The position numbers and the translations under genes are program-made. Below are positions 28,560-40,990 of a DNA stretch of 64,000 nt, piece by piece. The first letter of the stretch is position 1; every line of letters begins with the position of its first letter. Source of the DNA: Lethocerus indicus (lineage: Eukaryota; Arthropoda; Insecta; Hemiptera; Belostomatidae); NCBI GenBank assembly GCA_019843655.1, contig JACDQD010000102.1:7201501-7265500 (forward strand). The letters run 5' to 3'. The notes under the pieces are model-generated. The model saw only the letters and a program-made list of their open reading frames with translations. It made no database searches and was not told the DNA's origin.

Positions 28560-29676
28560 TTTTTAATGGGATGAGTTGTTATGGAACCAACTGGACGGAA
28601 TTGTGATGAGTGAACCGGAGTTATACGGTATTCAGTTCTAATTCCGAACCGAGGGATAATTCATACAGCCGGGCTGCTTACCCGGACGGTACGACTTCCC
28701 CATCACGAATATTCCGCCTTCTGGAATATTACGTCGGTATAATGACTGGCAACGATCGATAAATAATTACGGGCTTCATTGAGTCCGCGAGCTTTCCCTT
28801 TAATTAGCAATAATTCAAGTAGTTACCATCCGGCAATTAAATATTGATGAACAAGGTGCTATCATTTTTATCGTTCATTTTACATTCAAGCTGTACAGTT
28901 TGTGTTTTCGTATGGTTTATTGCTTGTTTAAATATTGCTATTATTTATAGTCACTCGAATTTACTTTAGACAGATATTAGATGTATAGATTAATTAATAC
29001 TTTTGGCATAAATGTAATATTGAGGGATTGATCTTCGTTTCTGTCTGTCACATCTAACGTATAACGTCCTCATTTTTCTCAAATAATACGGACGATTTTA
29101 TCCAAATTATAGTATATTCGTGATCACCGTGTGCCCTTTTGGCCAAAATAATACAATAAAAATCTCTCTTATTATTATCGTACAGTAATTAATAAAAACT
29201 CGGAATTGGACTGAGTATTTTGTTCAAATTCGCCGGCTTTCCACTAGCGCCGACCTCGTCCGCGACTCATCTCCCGTCGGGACGCTAATCTGGGCTGGGT
29301 CCCCGGCGTGGAGATGTCTTCTTGGAAGTTGAACACTGTTTTCGGTCGGGCCGATTATTTACGGTCGACTAAGTTTTATTTCCCGGACCCCGCCTCTGTG
29401 AATACCCTCGCGGGAGATGAAAATACCGTCCGGGATAATATCACCCAGCGAAAAGCCCGGATCTCGAATAATCTCGTGTCGGTTGGCTGCGCCTACTGAA
29501 GACGCTTACCGGGAACTATATTTCAAGAGCTAAAATAGGGAGGAATTGGGATCTTTTTTAACGGCTTTTTATCTGATATACTTGACTAGGGGATATATCC
29601 ACTACCGCGATAATAATACGAATGGTAATTATATAGATTGAAGTAAAAGCCTAATTAATTAAAGGACAATCCTTAC
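28560..29676. other. Non-coding stretch with a GC-rich patch
   Basis: A GC-rich patch at 29,220-29,500 contains open frames on the plus strand up to 63 codons without a recognisable domain. The remainder is AT-rich. Confidence 0.35.
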
Positions 29677-29790
29677 CTAAATTTGCACAAAGGAATTTCT
29701 ACGTTGGTACTGTAAGCTTCAGTTTCTGAACCGCGAATTAGCATCAACATCACACTTCCCATAGGTAACTTTGTAATATCAAAATTTACC
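29677..29790 (-). CDS. Tentative internal exon of an unidentified gene
   Basis: On the minus strand an acceptor CGACCTAG precedes a 114-base segment that ends at a good donor (TTTAG/GTAAGG). The frame enters and leaves in the same phase, so the exon could be skipped without a frameshift. The 37 full codons have a protein-like composition, including FDITKLPMGSVMLMLIRG and an EIPLCKF end. The open frame continues upstream to 29,975, but that part looks like CpG-rich filler. No family was recognised. Confidence 0.22.
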
Positions 29791-31380
29791 CTAGGTCGGC
29801 GAGTATATACACTAGGTGCTAACCTCGGCCGGGGTATTTCGCACAATCGAAAGGTCAGGGGTCGGCGGCTCTCGCCCGCGTCCTTCACATATCTCCGTGA
29901 CTCAGCCCGCTGGGACCAGAGAACTACGACAGGGAAAGACGGCTCCGGATGGGATTCGCGACAGCCAAATGTCACTCACAATGGACGTGTCCGGGGCCAT
30001 TGTTTAGCAAAGTTCAAACGACCTGGAGGCGTCCACAGGCAGTTAAGGGTTGGGCACGTTTAGGTGGTTCAAATGGATAAAGTATATTAGATTTTCGCAG
30101 TCGAAAGGGAGGATGGGAACGAGCTCTTTGGAATCAAGTCGACCAGCATCGAAAAAGACATACTGGCTATCTATAAAAGTATGAGGAACGTTTTAGGAAA
30201 ATGTAGATAAATGCATTAACAAAAATAGTTTTACGTACAATAATTCCAATAACTAAATAACGGGTTCAGGAAAAATTCGCCAGTTTAAAGATGTATCGGA
30301 TATCACTAACAGAAACAATAACACACGGTGGATTACACAACATTATTATGTCCAGATTCTGTAAGCCAAAGAAATACACTACTAACGAATGGGAGTAAAT
30401 TTATAACTTGATTGATGTCACTATTAGTCACGTTTTTTCATTGCTTATTGATTGAAATCAATTTTATGTAACTTTCTCTCTTGATTCAAATAGTTTTTGT
30501 TATGCTAAGACATAAGTTATTTTAAGTAATACGTATAATGCTATCATTGTTATTATATTATACTATAACGTATAGCAACATTTCAAATTTAATCTAAAAA
30601 ATCGATAACGACAATGACAAACGGAAGATGTGAGCCGTAGGCACGAAATTAGTTTGGAACCGAGGTCTAAGTCATTAACGACGCCCCTTAATTTTGATAG
30701 ATGGCCAAATTACGATGTAATTTTCCAGAAGACGATATTACAGTAATGACTCAGTAACGACCGGATATTTGCTTATCCGGCCTATCACATTCCCCTGCAC
30801 GATGTTGTTGAAATTTAAGCCGGAATGTATATAGTTACGATGTATTAAATTCTGTCGTCTATCAATTCAGGAAAAACCTCAATGTTGACCAGTCTATATG
30901 TGGCTTCGTTACTGAACCACTATCGACACAAAAGCATATAGGGTCAATATAGCTACTTTGAATATAACTTTCATTAGAATGTTAGGCGATGATCTTTAGG
31001 TTTATATATACCATAACTCCATCGGTCCATCGATTAACTATAACTATAGTTATTGTGTATGATATCGTGGTAGTCGGTGGTTTCTGGCCCCGTTCCAAAC
31101 TACAAACGATCATGTGGACGTGGAGGCCCCTAACTAAGAGGTAGTGAGGATTCCTGTTACTGCATTGGGTATAAGCATTAACATTTATTTCATTCTGTAT
31201 TGTGTATTATGCTATCTTCGACCTGTTATAAGTTATAAATCTGATTCGGCCTTATTATCAAGGCCGATGATAAGGTAAGGCACCTTTCGAATTTGCCTCG
31301 GTTCTAAACTGCCCCAACCGAATTCGGTCCATTTTAAAAATGCCAGCAACTGCAGATCGCTCTCTGGAATTCAGACATCT
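29791..31380. other. Non-coding stretch, no gene recognised
   Basis: A GC-rich patch spans 29,800-30,010, and the rest is AT-rich. A 14-base palindrome (ATAACTATAGTTAT) lies at 31,040. No exon is supported. Confidence 0.35.
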
Positions 31381-31675
31381 TTAGATTTTGTCTGTTTCTG
31401 TCTCCTCTCGCTGGTTTGGTCTTTTGCTAACACAGTAACGAGACACGTATATATACACACGACAAACGGACAACCACCACAGTACAAGTGACAGTGACAG
31501 TCCAGTGAGAATGCCCAAAAAACATCCAAAGTGCCAATAGTGACTAACACCGCTACTGAAGATGGCTAGCAGCCGAAACCGGTCTAGCGAAAGACCAAAC
31601 CAGCGAGAGGAGACAGAAACGCACGAAATCTACGGTATTCCAACCGCTCGCAGACCACAAAACAGGTATTCTAAA
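31381..31675 (+). mobile_element. Hammerhead-bearing foldback repeat, copy 3
   Basis: The left arm (31,381-31,429) carries TCTCCTCTCGCTGGTTTGGTC and stops at TTTTGCTA. The right arm (about 31,581-31,675) is its inverse, AGACCAAACCAGCGAGAGG, and continues to ACCACAAAACAGGTATTCTAAA. The left arm lacks the ribozyme and the right arm has it. The interior (31,430-31,550) matches the 51.9 kb copy closely, sharing the CACACGACAAAC, ACAAGTGACAGTGAC and AAAAAACATCCAAAGTGCC blocks. No coding sequence is seen. Confidence 0.8.
31551..31589 (+). ncRNA. Hammerhead ribozyme core (intact consensus)
   Basis: The order is CGCTA, CTGAAGA, TGGC-TAGCA-GCC, GAA, ACCGGT, C17 (31,584), TAGCG. Helix I is 5 bp, stem II has a GGC/GCC stem with a 5-base loop, and stem III is the palindrome ACCGGT. 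Every invariant core base is present. A monomer would have almost no stem III loop, so cleavage is expected in a dimer or tandem RNA. Confidence 0.65.
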
Positions 31676-34600
31676 TGAGACATCTTTGATATGCCGGCAA
31701 TATCAGTATCGTAGTGGGATATTAGCAGGGGAGGATGAAGTGTGCCGGGGGGAGGGTGTCTGAGGGGTCTGTGGGAAACGTCGATAGTGCGGGCCTGTGG
31801 GGGAGTCGCCTCCCCGCCGCCTACAACTGTGTCAAGTACGAGCGACAATTAGTGCCGCTCGGCCGGCCTCCCAAACACTCAACATAAATAAATCTCAATT
31901 CAATTCACCGCCGGGCTGCCCAATTACCCGCCTCTCTTCAAACGGATTTGTCTTCATCTCAAATCTCCGCAAATATGAAGATTTGTATCTCGATCGAAAT
32001 GAGCTTTTCTTGTTGTTCCCCTTTGAAGCCACTTACAGAGTGGAGGGTCGCAGGGGCAGGGGCCCCTTGGCCGCAGCCTTGGCCCCGTTCGTAATAACGC
32101 GATGAAAACACGCTAGAAATTCAACATCGATAACACCGTGTTTCGTAAGCGGTTGACAATCTATTCTAACACCTCCAGGGTAAGATACCTGTTTGGTGGT
32201 CCGCGAGGGTTTGAAATACCATAATTCTTTCCATCTTCTTTTTCTACATTTGGTCTAATACTGGACCGTAGTCGACCCCGGTTCGTCTATCAAACATTTT
32301 TCATCTTCATTGTTTGCATTTGCAATTATATACGGTAACGAAATCCAAATTTAAAATTTACTATAATGTTATATGACGTTACAATCTAATGTTCAAAACC
32401 TAACGCAATATTCAGCCTAATGCACGTAAGCCGGTTCTGTACTGCAAGATGCGACTGCATTGATGGTAACCATTGATTCTGAGTGTATAAATGAAACCGT
32501 AAATGAATTAAACGAAATGAACTGAAATAACGTAGTATATAATAAATGAAATGAAAATTGTATTCCTTTAAGTCGTTTATATAAGAGGTTTTAAAAAATT
32601 ACATTTGAATTCTACCAGTGCTATAATATTACCTACATAAAAATTGTACTTCTTTAATCTCACATATCTGTTATTGATTTCGACGAAATTAACCTGAATA
32701 AGTAATCTAGCTAATTAATTCACCTCCGTTTTTTTACATACTTGCAGTTAAAAACTGTATCAGTATGAGCTAATAGGTCCAAGTGCTTATCATATAGGAA
32801 CGAAAGTAAACTGCAAAAAATCTTACTACTTATTTTATAAAAACAGTTGAGATTGTCATTAATATTATCACGGTCATTAATTATCTGGGGTTGTCTAAAT
32901 TCATTATTTAAAACAGAATGTCATATTATTGTATATAATGAATAATTAAGAGAAAACAAATTTGATGAAAATCAAATATGACGACTGCAATGATTATTTA
33001 ATTGGCATTAACACTCCAACTGTCAATCCATTTTTCGAGTTACAGTAGTCCGATTGGATTTGAAGTTGATAGTGTCGTATCACCTGGGCCGGGGGTGTTA
33101 AGCCGAACGCGTCGTTGTGGAAGGGGAAAGTTCTTTTTTTCCATAAAGGCTCCTGCCAACATCCCTGATTAATGACTTGGCCAAAAAGTCATTTTTCATT
33201 TCGCCTTGTTTCCCGACGAAGGCTCTCGTTCAATCCACTCAACGTGGGTTATATTCATGCTCTCCCAGCATATAAAAGATCACAGCCCGCATATGTCTGT
33301 CACATCCAATAAATAATATTTATTGATTGGTTCACTAAGCATGAAACTAAATTTCCTTTTATTATTTCATTATCACCCTCGAAAGACGTTCTTTTTGGTC
33401 AAGATTGGACGAGAAGTTCGAATCATGACTAATAATTCATCATCGACAATAGTAATAAAACAGATATTCTCGAATGTTTGATATAAATTATTCACTAGAA
33501 TATAATCAATTACTGGCGAAAGATGATTTTTTCTGATCACATGAATTTTTGAATTATCAAAATATATAATATAGTAGGAAAGACGGAAAAATCAAATTTT
33601 AATATTCTTAACAAAATTATACTTGATTATGGAAGTGGAAGGGAGATATTTTTGTTAAGAAATATAACGTAACTCAGGAAGGGTGTATTATTATGGAGTG
33701 AGATCTGCGTGGGATGAATAGTGGGGGGTAGCATTGGGGGCTTGAATCCCTACTGAAAAGCGAAAGACGCTAATGCACAATCGGTCTGGCCCAATTATTA
33801 ACAACCTAATACACTTTTAAGACATTTTTTACATAATACGATCTTCTGAAATACAGTTGAGGGCACGAAATACATAACTGATATTAATAATTTATAAATC
33901 CCGTCCGGGACATCACGGGAATCTCTTGAATTTCCCTTACATTTCAATCCGAATCCACGCTCCGCGACATTTGATTTAATTGCGAATGCCAAAATACGAC
34001 CGGAATTGACTACATAATTGGGAATATTGTTCAAATCGTTTGCGCTTATTTTCATTCGATGATATGCTTTCTGCGGATGGAAATTTTCTGATTTGTTACA
34101 AACCTGTCGGCCGTGCACCGACGATCGGGTCTGGACCTCTCTGGAAGAGGGGAGTTTCATCAATCACCGGCTATAGAGCGGAAGAACTGCAAGAAGGAGA
34201 GGACAAGGAGGAGTGGGCAAGAAGAAGGAGGGGGCGGCGGGGGAACGGGAAGCCAATGAAGTGAGGCAGAAGGGCCGAGTCACACCGAAGGCACCACGAA
34301 GATGAATGTGTCGCGATTCACAAAACTGGGCTCCTTCAAAAGAAACGGATTTTTCATTTCCTCCGTTATAACGATGAGTCGGCCGCTTTGAAGACGAGTA
34401 CCGCAAAGCGTTATTGACAAAACGCTCTGCGGTTCCAGCTTAAAGTTTCGGACACACTCCAGAAACTGTCTAAAACGTGTATTTTAAAGTAAAAGTCGTT
34501 CATGTTCATTCGCCAATTCTGGATTTATAAATGCAAGTTAAAAAACGGGTTGATAATAAATTTAACACTAATGACAGCTAATTGGCGATGTACAGTCCGC

Positions 34601-37600
34601 ATTGCAAGCTCCGTCTCCACACAAAGGCGGATGTGCAAATTCTCAAATCGGGTTTGATCTGGGGATTTAAAACTACATAATTTAAAAATGATCGCTTATT
34701 GTACAGTATCCTATTGCATTGACCGAGCGGGGAAATTGTATTTATTGACTTTATACTCCAGCCGCATTTGCTACGAAACTAATTGAGCTACATCACTATC
34801 GGAGACTAGAACAGGAGTTTGAGATCGATTAATTGACTCATTTTAAAATGCTAGCGGGCGGTGTTGAAAACCTTTGGCGGAGCGTGGAAAGCGTCTTCCG
34901 AACGCAGATTAAAACGGGTTTTACAAGCGGGAACGGTACAATACCGCTTCTTTGAAACATTCCTAGATTAGTCGCAAGGCGGATAATTCGGTCGCGGAGT
35001 CGCGCGTCTTTAATTGCTTTTCGGTCACAACGGGGAAAGGCCGTGGGCGGTTGGCGGAGCTTTGCCGGTTCCAATTCCTCCGGTTCATTAAGGCGGGCCC
35101 GGGATAAACTAACTCCGGTAACGAAGTCGGGCCCGGCGTGTAAGGCGGCCGCCAGTCACCTCCCACCAAATGAGGTTTCCTCTAGCCCTCCTCTGTCCTC
35201 GGCCCAAATTGAAGGACTCCTCTTCATCCCAGCCACCATCCACCATCCGCGCCATTAGACAATCTCCTTTGCTCCCCATCGCGCCTCTCCCGGTTAGGCG
35301 AATCGTACATCTTCCGCCTTTAACCCGCGGCTATGCACTTCTTTCACTACTACCGACGTTTCTACGAAATCCAAATTAGATAAGTTGATTGTTAACGCAA
35401 ACTAATTTTAAATACGGCATTATATAAAACGCGGTTATAGGGCGATAGGGGAACGAACTCAAAAAGATGTTGATTTATATACGTTGTTCAATTAGTTGTG
35501 CGCGTGATTTCCTCGGCGGGCTCATTTCTCGGTGGGGGCTGATTCTCCGCCATCTCGGCGTTACCGCCACCGTTGGCCCCCTTCAAACGATGAATAATGG
35601 ATGTAATTTAATGGAGAAATATGAAACAGAGGGCGACCTCAGCGGCCGCGGTATTCTCGCGCGCCCGCACCGGTGTCCGCCGTCATGCCGGCGCTCCTGA
35701 TTGATAGTTATCGTCACAGGTCCGTCGCCCTTTTCCCCACCCGATCGAAGCGTAAAATCGATCACCGCCTTCTCCTTATACTTAACGACCCTCCGGTAAA
35801 TCGATGCCTCATCTTGTTGTAGTACTTGTTGTACAAAAAGTAGTTGCACGCCGAATAAACCTGTATAAATATTAATAATTGTAATTCCTTTCACCTGCCA
35901 TAATGGGTTACTATTGGAACATTAAAAATGTTTCCGCATATTTCTGTTGTGTTTGGAATTGAAGTTTGTTATTATTAAACTGGGGTACAAATAAAGTTTG
36001 AGAGCTTGTGTTTTCGTGCAAATTCGTTAGCAAATATTTTCATGTCTGTAAAATGAGGTTTAATTTAATTAGAAATTCTAGTGTTGCTCTCAACTGGAGG
36101 CGAAATGAAAATTTGATGCTCAATTTCACTTTTTATCGTCTTTTGATCGACCGTAACCGGCATAGGCAGCCTGTTGCTAAAAGGAGGGCTCTCTGATCGA
36201 ATTGAACAAGGACGCCTGAATGATAAGGGAGTTTCAAACTTAATGCAATGATTCTTCGACGTTCGAATTTTCAGTTAGTCTTCAAATACGGCTCGGATTC
36301 GTCCACTGTAACTCGTCTCCGATTGAACTACTCGAAAAAGCCGGTGAAACTGCAGACGAAATTGATTACATAATTTAAAGAGGGTAACACCGACGTACGA
36401 TTTCGATCCCTTAAATATGCGACCGGTGGAAACCTTTCTTTACAAGGTTCGCGGTGAATTTTATCGCGGTTGATCATCATCATCAGAGTATTCTGCCAAT
36501 GACAGGTCCATTAACTCTACGAAACCCCGTGAGTTCTGTGAAACGACCTCTCCTCACCCCACACCCTCCACTCCGACACCCCCGCCACCGGGATAATTGC
36601 AATGCCCGTCAGTTTTTTATTCGTTTCTCACCACAACTGTCGAGCAATTCCGTGAAAAAAACTCAAATTTTCATGAAACGATCTATTGAAATCATTTGGA
36701 AAAATCCACTTCAATCCTATTCAATCGCCAATACACATTTTGAATCTGCGTTTTTTCGGATATAATTTAAAGTAATCCCAAAGAGAATTCGAAAAACCAA
36801 TAATATTATAACACAAAACTGTTCTCGAACTTCATAGAGGTTTGTTATATTCATTATATGCATTTATTTTTAAGCTATGACATTTTTAAATTATTGTGAA
36901 ACATGTACTTGAGGAAAATATATGGAACCATTCCTCGGGTTTCGAGATTTTTTAATGAAGAAAACCGCGAGGCCTGAAAACTTACCGTGTATACTTAACT
37001 CCCTCGTGTTTGACCTCCGCATAAACCGGTTTCGGAGCTCGCACAATGGAGTCCTGACGATCAATCGGCCGGAACTGCATCCACCGGTTGGAAAAAGGAA
37101 CCCGTCCGTAGACGCCCGAAATTAACAGCGAAATACGAAAATTATTTTCACCAACCATTTGACCCAAATTCTCTGATTCTTCCTCTTCTATAAATAAATA
37201 GTTGTGGGTTTAAGGAAAACAGTATAATTCCGTCTCGGAAGGCATTGATACCTTACAACCTTGCTCTCCTATATTTGTAATTCATGGTTTCATGGTGATT
37301 GAATGCTTCCATTTAGGACCTTCGGAGTGGAGGTAGTTGGTAACCAACCAAATCATCGACTTTAAATATATTATATCTTCCCCTTTTTGACAATTCGGTT
37401 TACAACTGCCTGTTCGAGTAACTACGCGTCGTAAAATGTAGGAACGCGAGTCGGCCCCACGTTGGTAGAGGATACCGATTTCACTAAGTGATAGGGTGAG
37501 TTGAACACGGCTGGGGCCGGCTCTACACCCATCTTGGAGCTGACGACGAACAGTTGTATGTATAGCCTTGTAGAGTCAGTTTAGTGATCCGGGACAATGA

Positions 37601-38540
37601 ACAGTTGGCGGCCTGTTGCTTTACAGCCGAGCAATAACACACTCTAGGTACGAATCGTAAAAATCAGTAATTATCCGCGTACGTCTATTTTTATATTTGC
37701 AGCATCGATAATAACGCCAAACTACTTTTGTGAACTCCGTACTTCTATTGATAGTGCCTCCAATTAGAATCCGCTACAAACATAATCAAGATAAAACCGT
37801 TAATCGACACGCTTTCAAAATCTTCACTGGAAAGCCACGTTTAAAGAGCCCCTATCGTACATTTGCCACGGGCTTCACCCATGAGCCATGTATCATATGA
37901 GTATGTATAAGTAGCATAAAATCCTGAAAAAAGAAAACAAATTATGAGGATTTTCTTTAGGACGATTATTAGGTATCAGCCCAGTAACGCACATAACCCC
38001 GAGAACATATATCTCGCTCCGATTTCTATTAATAGTGAAGAGTCGGGCAGTTTGTGCATAATAATAATCTCTCCGCTTCTATCCGAATTATCGACTCGGT
38101 GTTCCAATTTTGATTCAACACGGTTACCGGATATTCATCGCCCGGCCATTTGCATACCAGAGGATTAATTCCCATTAGGAATTAACGGGCATATTCCGCA
38201 TGTTTATCACTCAGATATATACCAGGAGAACACTGGAAATTACCCGCTTGGTGAGATTCTATCAAAAGTTACATTACCGCCGGTTAATTGCCGGGCCAAT
38301 TAGTAACAATTTGGTGTTACGTCTACCAATACCGGTTGTAGAGGTGGCGCTGAGTGCGTACAACTGCGACACAAGGTAAGTTGACAAGGGGAGAATGGAC
38401 TAGGAAGGCGCGGGTAGAGAAACACTCGCCTTTTCTGTCCGGCGTTGTCCCTTTTATTGTTGTTTCTCCCCCGGTACTGTTCTCCCGGTCCCGTCTCAAT
38501 CACCACCACTCTGCGTCACCTTCTCTAACCCGCTCTCTCT
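31676..38540. other. Non-coding stretch with GC-rich patches
   Basis: GC-rich patches at about 31,690-32,100, 34,840-35,340, 35,500-35,760 and 36,470-36,600 contain overlapping open frames on both strands. None has a recognisable domain or a convincing splice frame. The intervening DNA is AT-rich. A possible decayed hammerhead formula (GCTCCGAAACCGGTT on the minus strand) lies at about 37,024-37,057. Confidence 0.4.
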
Positions 38541-38595
38541 CTTCCTCTCTGTATTCCTGATGATGGAAACTGTAAGGGTTCCAAAACGTCGGAAG
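38541..38595 (+). ncRNA. Hammerhead-like motif of a second family, probably inactive
   Basis: CTGATGA (38,557-38,563) is followed by T, GGAA, a ten-base loop, TTCC and AAAACGTC. The stem II GGAA/TTCC and the palindromic ACGT stem III before C17 (38,590) are present. The G of the GAAA box is A, which should abolish activity. Helix I could form from CTTCC (38,541-38,545) and GGAAG (38,591-38,595), with an 11-base bulge on the 5' side. GC-rich outer segments (CCCGGTCCC upstream, GGGACCCGGG downstream) could extend the structure. Confidence 0.5.
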
Positions 38596-38807
38596 CAGAC
38601 AAACGCCCAGTAGGGACCCGGGGGTGGGAAAGGGAAAAACCAATCCGCTGGAACTGGCATAAATGTTTTCCCAAAACATCTACTAAACCTAGAAGAATGT
38701 AGGACAAATGGAGGAGGGGGATTGGACCATACTACCCACAGTATTTCGATAATAAATTAAATTCCGTAGATTTCCGTTTCTGTCTCCTCTCGCCGGTTTG
38801 GTCTTTT

Positions 38808-38844
38808 GCTAGAACGGTTTCGGCTGCTCGCCATCTTCAGTACC
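38808..38844 (-). ncRNA. Hammerhead core, left arm of copy 4 (weakened)
   Basis: The minus strand reads GGTA, CTGAAGA, TGGCGAGCAGCC, GAA, ACCGTT, C17, TAGC. The core boxes are intact. Helix I keeps only the two inner pairs and stem III is no longer palindromic (ACCGTT), so activity is doubtful. Confidence 0.45.
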
Positions 38845-38897
38845 GGTCACGTTGGCACTGACCATTAAACATCCAAACAGCCAAAGTGACTAACGCC

Positions 38898-38934
38898 GTT
38901 ACTGAAGATGGCGAACAGCCGAAATCGGTCTAAC
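38898..38934 (+). ncRNA. Hammerhead core, right arm of copy 4 (compensated helix I)
   Basis: The order is GTTA, CTGAAGA, TGGCGAACAGCC, GAA, ATCGGT, C17 (38,930), TAAC. Helix I is GTTA/TAAC, where the other copies have GCTA/TAGC, so both sides changed together. Stem III ATCGGT remains self-complementary if G-U pairs are allowed. The core is intact. Confidence 0.6.
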
Positions 38935-38994
38935 AAAAGACCAAACCAGCGAGAGGAGACGGAAAACCACAACCACAAAACAGTTATGTTAAAT

Positions 38995-40689
38995 AAACTA
39001 AATTATTTTCTTTTATAATTCTTTCTATATTATCTTTTACAATTTTAAGAACCAGTCCCCACGGGAAACCGTAAAATGGAAGACAGTATCGTTGGTTAAC
39101 AAAATATCTACACCAAGTTCATTCAAATCAGTACTTCTGATTTCTCTAGAGTACGCATTTCATAATAGAGTCATATGCGTCTCAGATTATGGTTATTATT
39201 ATTTGCCAGCAAAACTACGAATCCCCCCGAAATATTTGAGTAGTTGAACGGATTCTACGCCCATAATGTATCAGTTTTCCCGATATTTGATTGAAATACC
39301 TGGTACAATGCTCAGTAGCTGAAAAGGTTCAATCAATAGTCACCTAGCTTGTAATGGGGCTATGACACAGGAGAAATTTGATTCGCTGCGCGTTTCGACG
39401 CTAGTATTCTTTTCAAGGAACGAAAACCAGTTTGTCCACATCGCGAACGAGCCGGACCTGACGGAAAACCGCACGGGAAATTTGAGACGCGTCCGAGTAA
39501 TGGACCGCTCCTTGACTCGTCGCCGGGCGTTAGACCTCATTAGAGACGTTTAGGGATGTACAAAATTAATGAAAAAAGAATCAGAGGCCTTGGCGGCCTG
39601 AACGGGGGAAATTCGGCAGCGGAGTGATGCTCCGGCTCTTCCGGTCCCCATTCATTAAGAAAGGCTCCGGGGCCTCTCCGGAGCCAGGTCAACTTCGGTT
39701 AAAACTGGCAAAGAAACTTTCCTCGTTTCGCAGGCGGGAAGAGTTGAAAATGCACTATCTGTCACGTTTATGTGGCCGCCGGACCCCTCCGAAATAAAGT
39801 TAGCGCCACCCTTGTACATCTGTTACGGCAGTCATTTATACCGCCGGAGGAAACAAAAAATTATGCTTACGCGGTGGATTTTTACTTCTAACCTGGCTAT
39901 GTTTTGAGGGATTGAGTTTTTTGAGGATCTTGTTCATAATTGAAGATATTTGTGCAGGGATTGGCGAGAGTTTCTGATATCACCGATCATGAGATCTCCT
40001 GTCTCCATTCGCCTATTTTATTGTAAGCTAGACCGTCCTTTATCTTTTCGCCGCCAACCGTCTAGCTTAAAGCAAATAAGCGACATCGGACACTGAAGAA
40101 CTACACAGTAATGATGGTGTACAATATAGGAATTTTTAATGATATAATTTACGATTTATTGAAAACGTTCTGACAATTTGCTTCTAAATATGGAATAAAA
40201 TTTCACACGCTTCGTGTCTCTTATGTATAGCTGTAATATATACCGACCATTGTACTCTGCTTAGCTACACTACTGTACTAAACCTCTTTTGTCGATTTTC
40301 TATATCCGTTTCAACAATAAATCTCGTCATTGTCACTTTAGACATGAGGGCGGTAAGTGAGCATTGGAACATGCATCGGTGTAGTGTGTATAGTATAATA
40401 CTTTATTTATCATTATTGTAATTAATTATTACTAAATATCATTTTATATGTGTACTATACGATATTTAATATTTATTTATCGAAATCGAGAAAGAGTTTT
40501 ATAATTCTTTTTTTCCTATTCTCCTGTCGCCGCCATACATCTTGACCTACACACTTAATTAGTTATGAAATGCTGCGGCATTGTTATGTGGGCTGTGTCC
40601 TTTAAAGGACCGGGCTGTGGGGAATTCGGCGAGGTTGGAGGAGTGGCGGAGTGTAAGATGGGGTCGTTGATCTCTCAGCCAGCTCCTCA
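38995..40689. other. Non-coding stretch, no gene recognised
   Basis: The sequence is AT-rich with GC-rich patches at 39,560-39,700 and 40,580-40,680. Antisense-paired frames at 39,340-39,553 are short and unrecognised. Confidence 0.35.
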
Positions 40690-40990
40690 AATACCAACCG
40701 GACTCACCTCACCTCCACTTCCCTTGTCCTCTTCACCGTTCCGACCAGACCGGTCCAATCTCTCTCTCTCTCTCTCTCTCTGTCTTTCTCTACCATTCCT
40801 ATTTTTCTTCCCCCAACTCTCTCTCTCTCCTTCTCGCTTGTCCCTTTTTGTTCTCACTTTCTCTTCTCTGTCCCCTATACCCTCCTCCACCTCATCCCTT
40901 CTCAACTCTCCAACTCTTTCTCTCACGGCGCTCGTTCTTTTATTCTTTTCCGTCCTCTCCTTCTCTTTCGTTCTCGCCGCACGTAGCGCT
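40690..40990. repeat. Long pyrimidine-rich tract with a CT microsatellite
   Basis: About 300 bases are strongly C+T biased on the plus strand, with a (CT)n run at 40,759-40,781 and shorter CT runs later. The 174-codon Ser/Leu/Pro-rich frame that crosses it is a product of this composition and is not called a gene. Confidence 0.75.

Larger units (their letters stand above)
38761..38994. mobile_element. Hammerhead-bearing foldback repeat, copy 4 (near-perfect inverted arms)
   Basis: Left arm 38,763-38,858 and right arm 38,881-38,967 are inverse copies around a short centre. Each has the TCTCCTCTCGC/GCGAGAGGAGA block, the TTTGGTCTTTT block and a ribozyme core. The right arm continues to ACCACAAAACAG and a TTAAAT end, like copies 3 and 6. 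As a single strand the whole element would fold into one long hairpin. Confidence 0.8.

Noticed and set aside
37024..37057. Hammerhead-like ending GCTCCGAAACCGGTT on the minus strand
   Set aside because: No CUGANGA box (the nearest is GTCAGGA) and no helix I pairing.
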